DNA of 14,511 nucleotides from an uncultured Megasphaera sp. (GCA_900548635.1 URLP01000035.1:1-14511), one strand, 5' to 3'; positions 5,631 through 13,400 are shown, numbered from the stretch's first letter. Made by a program: numbers and translations. The notes: a model not told the origin generated them from the letters alone.

Positions 5631-7165
5631 TGAAAATGAAGCCAGAAGAAATAACGGCTATAATCAAGAAACAAATCGAAGATTATAATGTGGAAATGAA
5701 CGTCGACGATATCGGCACCGTTCTGGAAGTCGGGGACGGCATTGCCCACATTTACGGTTTGGACAAAGCCATGTCCGGGGAACTGCTGGAACTGCCGCAC
5801 GGCGTTTACGGCATGGCCCTGAACCTGGAAGAAGACAACGTCGGCGCCGTACTGCTCGGCGATGATGCCCTCATCAAAGAAGGGGACACGGTCCGCCGTA
5901 CGGGTCAGGTCATGCGTGTACCTGTCGGTGAAGCCATGATCGGCCGCGTTGTCAATCCCCTGGGTATGCCAATCGACGGCAAAGGGGAAATCAAGACCAA
6001 AGAAACACGCCTTATCGAAGTCAAGGCTTTCGGCATCGCCGACCGCCAGCCGGTCAAGCAGCCGCTCCAGACAGGCCTTAAGGCCATCGACTCGATGGTC
6101 CCGATCGGACGCGGCCAGCGTGAATTGATCATCGGCGACCGCGGCACGGGCAAGACGGCCATCGCCATCGATACCATCCTCAACCAGAAGGACACAGGCG
6201 TCATCTGCGTCTACGTCGCTATCGGCCAGAAAGCCTCGACCGTTGCCCGCGTAGTCCGCACGCTCGAAGAACACGGCGCCATGGCCTATACCATCGTCGT
6301 CGCCGCTACGGCTTCCGACGGTGCTCCGCTTCAGTACCTGGCTCCTTATGCCGGCGTCTCCATGGCGGAATACTTCATGCTCCAGGGCAAAGACTGCCTC
6401 TGCGTCTACGACGACTTGTCCAAGCACGCACAGGCTTACCGTGCCATGAGTTTGCTCCTGCGTCGTCCGCCAGGACGTGAAGCGTATCCGGGCGATGTCT
6501 TCTACTTACATTCCCGTCTCCTCGAACGCGCAGCGAAACTGTCCGATGATTTGGGCGGCGGCTCGATTACGGCCCTGCCGATCATCGAAACCCTGGCCGG
6601 TGACCTTTCGGCCTATATCCCGACGAACGTCATTTCCATTACCGACGGCCAGATCTTCCTGGAAACAGAAGCCTTCAACTCCGGGATCCGCCCGGCTATC
6701 AACGTCGGCCTCTCCGTTTCCCGTGTCGGCGGTTCTGCTCAGATCAAGGCCATGAAGAAGATTGCCGGTACGCTCCGCCTGAGCCTCGCTCAGTACCGTG
6801 AATTGGCAGCCTTCGCCCAGTTCGGTTCCGACCTCGATAAGAGCACGAAAGCCCAGATCGATGCCGGCGAACGCACGATGCAGCTCCTCATCCAGCCGCA
6901 GTACCATCCGATGCCCGTCGAAGATCAGGTCATGCAGATTTACCTGGCCGTCAAGAACTACCTGATGCCTGTCCAGGTCAATGAAGTATCCCAGTTCGCC
7001 GATGGTTTCATCAAATTCATGCACAGCAACTATCCGGAAGTCGGCGAAAGCATCAAGAAGACGAAGGAACTCGGCAAAGACGCAGAAGCCACGCTGCAGA
7101 AAGCCATTGCGGAATACACCAAGCAGTACGGCGCTTCTCACGAACTAATCAAAGAGGAGGAATAA
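5630..7165 (+). CDS. atpA: ATP synthase F1 subunit alpha
   Basis: Non-catalytic nucleotide-binding subunit of the F1 hexamer. Its 511 residues are full length. The P-loop GDRGTGKT is at 169-176, preceded by the conserved PIGRGQRELIIGD. The segment IETLAGDLSAYIPTNVISIT (319-338) and the arginine-finger stretch VGLSVSRVGG (R365, equivalent to E. coli R376) are intact, so alpha can complete the catalytic site on beta. The C-terminal helical domain contains the AQYRELAAFAQFGSDLD block. The start at ATG 5630 overlaps the atpH stop by one base; a second ATG two codons later (5636) is also possible. The upstream Shine-Dalgarno site is weak, consistent with coupled translation. AGGAGG for atpG is embedded in the codons for the last Glu residues. 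Confidence 0.97.
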   Translation: MKMKPEEITAIIKKQIEDYNVEMNVDDIGTVLEVGDGIAHIYGLDKAMSGELLELPHGVYGMALNLEEDNVGAVLLGDDALIKEGDTVRRTGQVMRVPVGEAMIGRVVNPLGMPIDGKGEIKTKETRLIEVKAFGIADRQPVKQPLQTGLKAIDSMVPIGRGQRELIIGDRGTGKTAIAIDTILNQKDTGVICVYVAIGQKASTVARVVRTLEEHGAMAYTIVVAATASDGAPLQYLAPYAGVSMAEYFMLQGKDCLCVYDDLSKHAQAYRAMSLLLRRPPGREAYPGDVFYLHSRLLERAAKLSDDLGGGSITALPIIETLAGDLSAYIPTNVISITDGQIFLETEAFNSGIRPAINVGLSVSRVGGSAQIKAMKKIAGTLRLSLAQYRELAAFAQFGSDLDKSTKAQIDAGERTMQLLIQPQYHPMPVEDQVMQIYLAVKNYLMPVQVNEVSQFADGFIKFMHSNYPEVGESIKKTKELGKDAEATLQKAIAEYTKQYGASHELIKEEE

Positions 7166-7168
7166 GCT

Positions 7169-8032
7169 ATGCCGAGTGCACGCGAAATAAACAGACGTAT
7201 CAAATCCGTCACCAATACTCAGCAGATCACCAAGGCCATGAAGATGGTTTCCTCCGTAAGACTGCGCCGTGCACAGGACCGGGCGGTAGCGACTGCCCCG
7301 TATACCGAAAAAATGGAAGGCATGCTGCAGCGCCTCTCGACGGCTTCGCCGGATGCCGGCAACGCCCTCTTTACGGCTCGTGATGAAGTCAAGAAGACGT
7401 GCTACATCATCATCGGTTCCGACAAGGGCCTGGCCGGGGCCTTCAACTCCAACGTGAACAAGGCCATCGTCTCTGTCTTAAAGGACAAGCCCCGCAGTGC
7501 GTCCATGCTCCTCGTCGCAGGCCGCAAGCCTGTGGAATACCTGAAGCACCTGCACATCGTGCCGGAAAAGAAATGGACCGGTTTTTCGGATAAGCCGCAG
7601 TTTGCTCACGCCCAGAAGATCGCTCATCTGGCGGTGCAGAAATTCCTCGACGGCGAAGTCGACGAAGTCTACGTCATCTACACGCACTTCAAGACCGCCC
7701 TGTCACAGGATACGAGAATCGTGAAGATGCTGCCCATCAGCCAGCCCGAAGCGAAGAAAGACGAAGGGCCCCGTGAAGAATACCTCTTTGCACCGGATCC
7801 CAAGCTCGTCCTCGACGCCCTGCTGCCGCAGTATCTGGATCTGTTTGTCTACAATAGTCTCCTTCAGTCCGCTGCCAGCGAACTCGGTGCCCGTATGACG
7901 GCCATGACGTCGGCTACGGACAACGCCGGCGAACTGATCGACAAGTTGACTGTTACGTACAATAAAGTCCGTCAGGCTGGTATCACCAACGAATTGACGG
8001 AAATCGTCAGCGGCGCCAACGCCTTGCAGTAA
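7169..8032 (+). CDS. atpG: ATP synthase F1 subunit gamma
   Basis: Central rotor shaft that couples c-ring rotation to catalysis. It has 287 residues, normal for the family. The two coiled-coil termini are clear: the N-terminal REINRRIKSVTNTQQITKAM (5-24) with KMVSSVRLRRAQ, and the C-terminal ASELGARMTAMTSATDNA followed by LTVTYNKVRQAGITNEL, which is the most conserved part of gamma. The middle Rossmann-like domain includes GSDKGLAGAFN. ATG 7169 follows AGGAGG (7155-7160) by 8 bases; the site lies inside the 3' end of atpA. The distance to atpD is 41 bp with no terminator. Confidence 0.96.
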   Translation: MPSAREINRRIKSVTNTQQITKAMKMVSSVRLRRAQDRAVATAPYTEKMEGMLQRLSTASPDAGNALFTARDEVKKTCYIIIGSDKGLAGAFNSNVNKAIVSVLKDKPRSASMLLVAGRKPVEYLKHLHIVPEKKWTGFSDKPQFAHAQKIAHLAVQKFLDGEVDEVYVIYTHFKTALSQDTRIVKMLPISQPEAKKDEGPREEYLFAPDPKLVLDALLPQYLDLFVYNSLLQSAASELGARMTAMTSATDNAGELIDKLTVTYNKVRQAGITNELTEIVSGANALQ

Positions 8033-8056
8033 GGCCTGCTGATCACTATTCTGAAA

Positions 8057-8072
8057 GAGAGGAGAACCTCTT
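8057..8072 (+). promoter_or_regulatory. Hairpin overlapping the atpD ribosome binding site
   Basis: GAGAGG (8057-8062) can pair with CCTCTT (8067-8072), one G-U included, around AGAA. The 5' arm and loop contain the atpD Shine-Dalgarno sequence (AGAGGAGA), and the ATG is 1 base after the stem. This could moderate beta-subunit initiation. The stem is short, so any effect would be modest. Confidence 0.4.
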
Positions 8073-8073
8073 C

Positions 8074-9492
8074 ATGAGTAATAATATTGGGAAAGTCGTC
8101 CAGGTCATCGGCCCGGTCGTCGACGTGCGGTTTGCCTCGGAAGCAGACTTGCCCGCCATTTACAACGCCATCCATATCACGGGCGGCGAAGGCGACCAGA
8201 AGATCGACCTGGTCGTAGAAGTCATGCAGCATTTGGGCGATGACGTCGTCCGCTGCGTCGCCATGGACTCGACGGACGGCCTCGTCCGCGGCATGGCTGC
8301 TGAAAATACGGGCGGCCCGATTAAGGTCCCCGTCGGCAAAGGTGTCCTGGGCCGTATCTTCAACGTCCTCGGCCAGACTGTCGACAAGAACGATGCCAAA
8401 GTCGAAGCCGATGACTACTGGCCGATTCATCGTCCGGTCCCGAAATTCCAGGACCAGGCGACGGAAACGGAAATCTTTGAAACGGGGATCAAAGTCGTCG
8501 ACCTCATCTGCCCGTACGCTAAGGGCGGCAAGATCGGCCTCTTCGGCGGCGCCGGTGTCGGCAAGACCGTCCTCATCATGGAACTGATCCACAACGTAGC
8601 TACCGGCCACGGCGGCTATTCCGTCTTCACCGGCGTCGGTGAACGTACGCGTGAAGGCAATGACCTTTGGAACGAAATGAAGGAATCCGGCGTCATCGAC
8701 AAGACGGCCCTCGTCTACGGCCAGATGAACGAACCGCCAGGAGCCCGTATGCGCGTCGGCCTGACAGGCCTGACGATGGCAGAATACTTCCGCGACAAGG
8801 AACATAAAGACGTCCTGCTCTTCATCGATAACATTTTCCGTTTCATTCAGGCAGGCTCCGAAGTATCGGCTCTGCTCGGCCGTATCCCGTCCGCCGTTGG
8901 CTATCAGCCGACGCTGGGCACGGACGTCGGCGCCCTGCAGGAACGCATCACATCCACGAAAGACGGCTCCATCACGTCCGTCCAGGCTGTCTACGTCCCT
9001 GCCGACGACTTGACGGACCCGGCTCCGGCGGCTACTTTCGCCCACTTGGATGCCACGACCGTCCTGGCCCGTGAAATCGCTGAATTGGGCATTTACCCTG
9101 CTGTCGACCCGCTCGATTCGACGTCCCGTATCCTCGACCCGCACGTCATCGGCGAAGATCACTACAACACGGCCCGTGCCGTACAGGAAATCCTCCAGAA
9201 GTACAAAGACCTGCAGGATATCATCGCCATCCTCGGTATCGACGAACTGTCTGAAGAAGATAAGCTGACCGTCGCCCGTGCCCGTAAGGTACAGCGTTTC
9301 CTCAGTCAGCCCTTCGCCGTCGCTGAACAGTTCACCGGTCAGAAAGGCCGCTATGTACCGCTCAAGGAAACCATCGAAGGCTTCAAGGAAATCCTCTCCG
9401 GCAAATGCGACGACATGCCGGAACAGGCCTTCTACATGGTCGGCAATATCGACGAAGCGTACGAAAAGGCGAAGAAACTGAAAGGGGAATAG
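8074..9492 (+). CDS. atpD: ATP synthase F1 subunit beta (catalytic)
   Basis: Catalytic subunit that makes or hydrolyses ATP. It has 472 residues, full length. The P-loop GGAGVGKT is at 158-165, and the catalytic Glu is E190 in GVGERTREGND. The Walker B segment VLLFIDNIFRF (247-257) and the signature ALLGRIPSAVGYQPTL (266-281) are intact. The C-terminal DELSEED loop (390-396), which contacts gamma and epsilon, is complete. The N-terminal beta-barrel begins GKVVQVIGPVVDVRF. ATG 8074 is preceded by AGAGGAGA at 8057-8064, partly within a small hairpin. No residue known to be essential is missing. Confidence 0.98.
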   Translation: MSNNIGKVVQVIGPVVDVRFASEADLPAIYNAIHITGGEGDQKIDLVVEVMQHLGDDVVRCVAMDSTDGLVRGMAAENTGGPIKVPVGKGVLGRIFNVLGQTVDKNDAKVEADDYWPIHRPVPKFQDQATETEIFETGIKVVDLICPYAKGGKIGLFGGAGVGKTVLIMELIHNVATGHGGYSVFTGVGERTREGNDLWNEMKESGVIDKTALVYGQMNEPPGARMRVGLTGLTMAEYFRDKEHKDVLLFIDNIFRFIQAGSEVSALLGRIPSAVGYQPTLGTDVGALQERITSTKDGSITSVQAVYVPADDLTDPAPAATFAHLDATTVLAREIAELGIYPAVDPLDSTSRILDPHVIGEDHYNTARAVQEILQKYKDLQDIIAILGIDELSEEDKLTVARARKVQRFLSQPFAVAEQFTGQKGRYVPLKETIEGFKEILSGKCDDMPEQAFYMVGNIDEAYEKAKKLKGE

Positions 9493-9495
9493 TCT

Positions 9496-9918
9496 ATGGC
9501 AGAAGCAGGAAAGACCCTCCATCTGGAAGTCATTACACCCGATGCTGCCGTACTCCATGAAGACGTGGACTTCGTCCTCGTCCGCGCCCTGGACGGCGAC
9601 CTGGGCATCATGCCCAACCATGCGCCGCTCATCGCGTCCCTGTCGATCTGGCCCCTGTGCTATGATAAAGGCGGAAAACGCCAGTGCGTCACCGTCGCTT
9701 CGGGCTTTTTAGAAGTCCACGGCAATACGGTCACCGTCATCACGCCGGCTTCGGAAAAGCCGACAGACATCGACGTCGACCGCGCCAAAGCGGCTGAAAA
9801 ACGCGCCCAGGACCGCCTGGCTGCACGCGCTGCCGACCTCGACGTAACCCGCGCCGAAGCGGCCCTGCAAAGAGCCCTCAGACGCCTGGACGTCGCCGAA
9901 AAATACGGCAAGCAATAG
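9496..9918 (+). CDS. atpC: ATP synthase F1 subunit epsilon
   Basis: Last gene of the operon; epsilon sits at the base of gamma, binds the c-ring and can inhibit ATP hydrolysis through its C-terminal helices. It has 140 residues. The N-terminal beta-sandwich includes LEVITPDAAVLHEDVDFV and the family hallmark GDLGIMPNHAPLIA (35-48). The C-terminal region, about 88-135, is an Ala/Arg-rich pair of helices (AEKRAQDRLAARAADLD, then TRAEAALQRALRRLDVAEK), so the inhibitory domain is present. ATG 9496 lies 3 bases after the atpD stop, with AAAGGGGAA inside the end of atpD as ribosome binding site. A strong terminator starts at the stop codon. Confidence 0.95.
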   Translation: MAEAGKTLHLEVITPDAAVLHEDVDFVLVRALDGDLGIMPNHAPLIASLSIWPLCYDKGGKRQCVTVASGFLEVHGNTVTVITPASEKPTDIDVDRAKAAEKRAQDRLAARAADLDVTRAEAALQRALRRLDVAEKYGKQ

Positions 9919-9961
9919 AACTACAAAAAGCTGTCGCTTATGCGGCAGCTTTTTTGTAGTT
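9919..9961 (+). terminator. Terminator of the atp operon
   Basis: AACTACAAAAAGCTG (9919-9933) pairs with CAGCTTTTTTGTAGTT (9946-9961), with one extra T, and CGC/GCG close the stem around TTAT. The A-run on the 5' side and six T on the 3' side fit an intrinsic terminator working in either direction. It begins directly after the atpC stop. Its distal arm is shared with the adjacent heptad-repeat hairpin. Confidence 0.88.
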
Positions 9962-10070
9962 CGTTTGTCGTTTGTCGTTCGTCGAAGATTTAACCCATGC
10001 GACCAACGATGAACGATGAACGAACTACGGCAGAAAAATCACGAACCACGGCAAACGGCAAACGAACCAC
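9956..10070. repeat. Heptad tandem repeats forming a large inverted repeat plus a third copy
   Basis: This non-coding stretch is made of 7-bp units. TCGTTTG, TCGTTTG, TCGTTCG run from 9961 to 9981. AACGATG, AACGATG, AACGAAC run from 10005 to 10025. CAAACGG and CAAACGA run from 10052 to 10065. The arms 9956-9984 and 10000-10028 (29 nt each) pair along their length with four G-U pairs and a single C-C mismatch, around a 15-nt loop. The copy at 10050-10070 can also pair with the left arm, with two G-U pairs and one A-C mismatch. A 12-mer ACGAACYACGGC occurs at 10020 and 10041, and ACGAACCAC again at 10062. No coding potential is seen. It may be a dispersed genomic repeat. Confidence 0.75.
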
Positions 10071-10076
10071 CATCCA

Positions 10077-10105
10077 TTGACTTTTCCCCGCATCTCTGTT
10101 ATGAT
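10077..10105 (+). promoter_or_regulatory. Promoter of the glyQS operon
   Basis: TTGACT (10077-10082) and TATGAT (10100-10105) are spaced by 17 bp, and TG at 10097-10098 adds an extended -10. The transcript should start near 10112, directly ahead of T-box Stem I. Confidence 0.85.
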
Positions 10106-10111
10106 AAGTGA

Positions 10112-10337
10112 CGTACAAGCAAGGCGATGCAGGAGAGTAAGTACGCATCTATGGTCAGCGAAGCAGGGAGGGTGAGAGCCTGCTGCTGATGCGGAAGGCG
10201 CTCTGAAGGCCGCGGCCGGAAGTCTTTTTGGATGTGTATGGCCGATCAATCAAGCGGGTCTTTTGACCAATCAGGGTGGAACCGCGGGTACGCATACTCG
10301 TCCCTGTAACATAGTCACTATGTTACAGGGACTTTTT
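10112..10337 (+). promoter_or_regulatory. tRNA-Gly T-box riboswitch leader of glyQS
   Basis: Leader RNA that reads uncharged tRNA-Gly. Stem I carries the AGAGTAAGTA purine-rich internal loop (about 10134-10143), CGCATC (10144-10149) pairing with GATGCG (10188-10193), and distal AGCAGG/CCTGCT pairing. The specifier is GGC at 10197-10199 (Gly), placed in the GAAGGC context seen in glycyl T-boxes. A small Stem III, GGTC-TTTT-GACC (10257-10268), precedes the T-box core AGGGTGGAACCGCGGG (10273-10288). The UGGA bulge pairs with the 3' end UCCA, as expected for tRNA-Gly with discriminator U. The core can pair with the 5' arm of the following terminator (CGTCCCT), giving the antiterminator. Low charged tRNA-Gly should raise glyQS transcription. 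Confidence 0.95.
10300..10337 (+). terminator. T-box regulated terminator
   Basis: GTCCCTGTAACATAG (10300-10314) is perfectly complementary to 10318-10332 around a TCA loop, followed by TTTTT. Its 5' arm overlaps the antiterminator partner of the T-box core, so the two folds exclude each other. Confidence 0.93.
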
Positions 10338-10356
10338 GTATTTAGGAGGGAAAAGA

Positions 10357-11235
10357 ATGAATTTTCAAGACATGGTATCTGCATTGAAGAACTTCTGGTC
10401 TTCACAGGGCTGTATCATTTATGAACCGTATGACGTAGAAAAAGGGGCAGGGACGATGAACCCGGCGACTTTCCTGCGCACGCTTGGTCCGGAACCGTGG
10501 CACGTGGCCTACGTCGAACCGTCGCGCCGCCCGGCCGACGGCCGTTACGGCGACAACCCGAACCGTCTCTATCAGCATCATCAGTTCCAGGTCATCTGCA
10601 AACCGTCGCCGGACAACATCCAGGAACTCTATCTGAAGAGCCTGGAAACGCTCGGCATCGATCCGGCCGAACACGACATCCGCTTCGTCGAAGACAACTG
10701 GGAATCGCCGACCCTCGGCGCCTGGGGCCTGGGCTGGGAAGTCTGGCTCGACGGCATGGAAGTCACGCAGTTCACGTACTTCCAGCAGGTCGGCGGCATC
10801 GACGTCGCTCCGGTTTCCTCGGAAATCACATACGGCATGGAACGTTTGGCCATGTATATCCAGGGCGTAGAAAACGTCTATGACCTGAAATGGAACGACG
10901 ACGTCACGTACGGCGACATCTTCCACCAGAACGAAGTCGAACAGTCGACGTATGCCTTCGAACTGAGCAATGCCGACCTCCTCTTCCATCTTTTCGACGA
11001 ATACGAAAAAGAAGCCATGCGCGTCATCAAAGCCGGCTTCGTCCTGCCTGCTTATGACTACGTATTGAAATGCTCGCACACGTTCAACCTCCTCGACGCC
11101 CGCGGCGCCATCAGCGTCAGCGAACGAGCTGCCTTCATCGGCCGCGTCCGCAACATGGCCCGGGCCTGCGCCAAAGCGTACCTGGAACAGCGCGAAAAAT
11201 TAGGCTTCCCCATGCTTAAGAAGGAGGACAAATAA
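10357..11235 (+). CDS. glyQ: Glycyl-tRNA synthetase alpha subunit
   Basis: Catalytic-domain subunit of the bacterial heterotetrameric (alpha2beta2) glycyl-tRNA synthetase, a class II-type aminoacylation enzyme in the cytoplasm. The 292 residues match the family. Conserved stretches are GAGTMNPATFLRTLGPEPW (30-48), VEPSRRPADGRYGDNPNR (53-70) with the HHQFQV motif (74-79), EDNWESPTLGAWGLGWEVW (112-130) and EITYGMERLAMYIQG (156-170), which hold the glycine and ATP site. ATG 10357 follows AGGAGGG (10344-10350) by 6 bases. An in-frame TTG at 10336 lies inside the terminator tail and is rejected. The gene is under the T-box leader and is co-transcribed with glyS, which begins 1 base after its stop. 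Confidence 0.98.
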   Translation: MNFQDMVSALKNFWSSQGCIIYEPYDVEKGAGTMNPATFLRTLGPEPWHVAYVEPSRRPADGRYGDNPNRLYQHHQFQVICKPSPDNIQELYLKSLETLGIDPAEHDIRFVEDNWESPTLGAWGLGWEVWLDGMEVTQFTYFQQVGGIDVAPVSSEITYGMERLAMYIQGVENVYDLKWNDDVTYGDIFHQNEVEQSTYAFELSNADLLFHLFDEYEKEAMRVIKAGFVLPAYDYVLKCSHTFNLLDARGAISVSERAAFIGRVRNMARACAKAYLEQREKLGFPMLKKEDK

Positions 11236-11236
11236 G

Positions 11237-13285
11237 ATGAGCAAAGACTTATTATTTGAAATCGGTACTGAAGAAATCCCGGCTCATTATATGCCGAATA
11301 TCCTGGCCCAGGTCAAAGGCCTGGCCGAAAAGGCCTTCGACGAAGGCAACATCGCCTACGGCAGCGTCCGCACCATCGGCACGCCGCGCCGCATTGCCCT
11401 CTTAGTGAAAGACGTCGATGAAAAACAGGCCGACGTTTCTTCGAAACACAAGGGCCCGTCCGTGAAGATCGCTTATGATGCCGACGGCAAACCGACGAAA
11501 GCCGCCATGGGCTTCGCCCGCGGCCAGAAGATCGACGTAAGCGACCTTGTCGTCGAAGACGGCTATGTCTACGCCAACGTCACGAGCATCGGCGCCGCAA
11601 CGAAGAGCCTCCTGCCGGATATCCTCAAAGGCATCGTCACGGGCCTCAACTTCCCGAAGAGCATGCACTGGGGCAGCCTGGACTTCCACTTCGTTCGTCC
11701 CATCCGCTGGTTCGTCGCTCTCTACGGCACGGACGTCGTTCCCTTTGAACTGGCCGGCGTCACATCGGGCAAGGTCAGCCGCGGCCACCGCTTCTTAGGC
11801 ACCGGTGATTTTGAAATCGAAAGCCCCGCAGCCTACGAAGAAACGTGCAAAGAACATTTCCTCATCGTCGATCCGGAAGTCCGCAAGCAGATGATCCTCG
11901 AAGGCCTGCAAAAACTGGCGGACGAAAAGGGCGGCACGATCATCATGGACGACGATCTTTTGGAAGAAGTCGTCTACCTCGTCGAATACCCGACGGCCCT
12001 CTGCGGCGAATTCGATGAAGACTACCTGAAACTGCCGGAAGCGGCCATCATCACGCCGATGAAGGACCACCAGCGCTACTTCCCGATGCGCGATAAAGAC
12101 GGCAAGTTGATGAACCTCTTCCTGACCGTCCGCAACGGCAACGACTACCACCTGGAAACGGTCCAGCACGGCAACGAACGCGTTCTGCGCGCCCGTCTGG
12201 ACGATGCCAAGTTCTTCTTCGAAGAAGACAAGAAGCATCACCTCGTGGACTACACGGAAAAACTGAAGAAAATCGTCTTCCAGGACGGCCTGGGCACGCT
12301 CTTCGATAAAGCCCAGCGCCTGGAAAAGATTACGGTCTTCCTTAATCAGAAACTCGACCTCGGCCTCGATGATGCCAAACTGCAGCGCGCGTCCCTCCTG
12401 GCCAAAGCCGACCTTGCCACCCAGATGGTCATGGAATTCACGGAACTCCAGGGCGTCATGGGCAAGGAATACGCTCTCATCGACGGCGAAGATGAAGGTG
12501 TCGCCGAAGCCATCAACGAACAGTACCAGCCGCGCTTTGCCGGCGATGTCCTGCCCCAGACGGACATGGGCAAAGTCCTCGGCATTGCCGATAAATTCGA
12601 TACCATTACGGGCATGTTCAGCCAGGGCTACATCCCGACGGGTTCCCAGGACCCCTTTGCCCTGCGCCGTCAGACCATCGGTATCCTCAACATCCTCATG
12701 GATGCCGGCTGGAACCTCAACTGCCACGAAGTCTTCGCCTTCGTCCTGAACCTCCTCGGTGTAGAAGGGGAAAAAGCGGCGAAAGTCATGGACCAGCTCG
12801 ACGGCTACTTCACGCTGCGCCTGAAGAACATCTTCCAGGATAAAGGCATGGACTACCACATCATCGACTGCGTCCTCGCCTCGGATACGCTCAACGCCTA
12901 CGAAGAAGCCCGCCGCGCCCAAGCCCTCATCGATGCGGACATCATGGGCAAGACGGATCTCCTCCAGGCCTTCACGCGTGTCGGCAATATGATCAAAGAC
13001 GCCGAAGACACGGACGTCAATCCGGACCTCTTCGAAACGGAAGAAGAAAAGGCTCTCTACAGCGCCTGCCAGGCTATGCAGGTCAACCTGCCGCAGAAAT
13101 ACGCCGTCTACGACTATCAAGGCGTAGCCGATGTACTCTCTGAAGGCATTGCGGCAATCAACGATTTCCTCGACAACGTCCTGGTCATGCACAAAGATGA
13201 AGCGGTCAAAGAAAACCGCATCCATCTCCTGACCCTGACCTACAGCCTCATCCAGCCCTTAGGCGACATCAAGAAATTATCGTAG
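11237..13285 (+). CDS. glyS: Glycyl-tRNA synthetase beta subunit
   Basis: The beta subunit recognises tRNA-Gly and is needed for charging by GlyQ. Its 682 residues are close to the usual 690. It begins with the diagnostic LLFEIGTEEIPAHYM (5-19). The N-terminal half contains GTPRRIALLV and FPKSMHWG. The central part holds an HD-like domain around RASLLAKADLATQMVMEFTE and the block GSQDPFALRRQTIGILNI. The C-terminal 110 residues resemble the DALR-type anticodon-binding domain. ATG 11237 follows AAGGAGG (11221-11227) by 9 bases; this site is inside the end of glyQ, so translation is closely linked and gives balanced subunit supply. The gene ends in TAG just before a short spacer. Confidence 0.97.
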   Translation: MSKDLLFEIGTEEIPAHYMPNILAQVKGLAEKAFDEGNIAYGSVRTIGTPRRIALLVKDVDEKQADVSSKHKGPSVKIAYDADGKPTKAAMGFARGQKIDVSDLVVEDGYVYANVTSIGAATKSLLPDILKGIVTGLNFPKSMHWGSLDFHFVRPIRWFVALYGTDVVPFELAGVTSGKVSRGHRFLGTGDFEIESPAAYEETCKEHFLIVDPEVRKQMILEGLQKLADEKGGTIIMDDDLLEEVVYLVEYPTALCGEFDEDYLKLPEAAIITPMKDHQRYFPMRDKDGKLMNLFLTVRNGNDYHLETVQHGNERVLRARLDDAKFFFEEDKKHHLVDYTEKLKKIVFQDGLGTLFDKAQRLEKITVFLNQKLDLGLDDAKLQRASLLAKADLATQMVMEFTELQGVMGKEYALIDGEDEGVAEAINEQYQPRFAGDVLPQTDMGKVLGIADKFDTITGMFSQGYIPTGSQDPFALRRQTIGILNILMDAGWNLNCHEVFAFVLNLLGVEGEKAAKVMDQLDGYFTLRLKNIFQDKGMDYHIIDCVLASDTLNAYEEARRAQALIDADIMGKTDLLQAFTRVGNMIKDAEDTDVNPDLFETEEEKALYSACQAMQVNLPQKYAVYDYQGVADVLSEGIAAINDFLDNVLVMHKDEAVKENRIHLLTLTYSLIQPLGDIKKLS

Positions 13286-13346
13286 TAAGGGCCTGCTGTG
13301 AATCCCATGGATTGCGCGAAAACATCATGGCTAAGAATGAAAAATA

Positions 13347-13355
13347 TGGTATAAT
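13347..13355 (+). promoter_or_regulatory. Candidate extended -10 promoter upstream of the secreted-protein gene
   Basis: TGG followed by a perfect TATAAT (13350-13355) makes an extended -10 element. The bases at the -35 position (ATGGCT) do not match consensus, so it would rely on the extended motif. The start would be near 13362, upstream of the hairpin at 13371-13397. Confidence 0.45.
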
Positions 13356-13370
13356 AATAGGGAGTATTGC

Positions 13371-13400
13371 AGGAGCTGTCTTCACTCGACAGCTCCTTTT
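13371..13400 (+). terminator. Terminator or attenuator after glyS
   Basis: AGGAGCTGTC (13371-13380) pairs perfectly with GACAGCTCCT (13388-13397) around TTCACTC, followed by a short TTT. It probably ends the glyQS transcript. Because a candidate promoter lies just upstream, it could also sit in the 5' leader of the next gene. Confidence 0.65.

Noticed and set aside
5489..6427. A 312-codon open frame on the - strand opposite atpH and atpA
   Set aside because: Its composition is typical of the complement of a biased gene, and it overlaps two certain genes.
7972..9621. A 549-codon open frame on the - strand opposite atpD
   Set aside because: It lies wholly across atpG, atpD and atpC, which are certain genes; strong C/G third-position bias keeps the antisense frame open. 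The translation is Asp/Val/Phe-rich without any domain.
9961..10070. Heptad repeats considered as a CRISPR array
   Set aside because: The units are 7 bp and contiguous, with no 25-40 bp repeats, no unique spacers and no cas genes.
10208..10229. GGCCGCGGCC followed by a T-run as an early terminator in the T-box leader
   Set aside because: The palindrome would leave only a 2-nt loop and is separated from the T-run by unpaired bases; no stable terminator can form.
10336..10356. TTG at 10336 as the glyQ start
   Set aside because: It lies in the terminator T-run, before the ribosome binding site, which correctly serves ATG 10357.
11795..13225. A 476-codon open frame on the - strand opposite glyS
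   Set aside because: Same cause: a mirror of biased codons in glyS, with no domain and no ribosome binding site in context.
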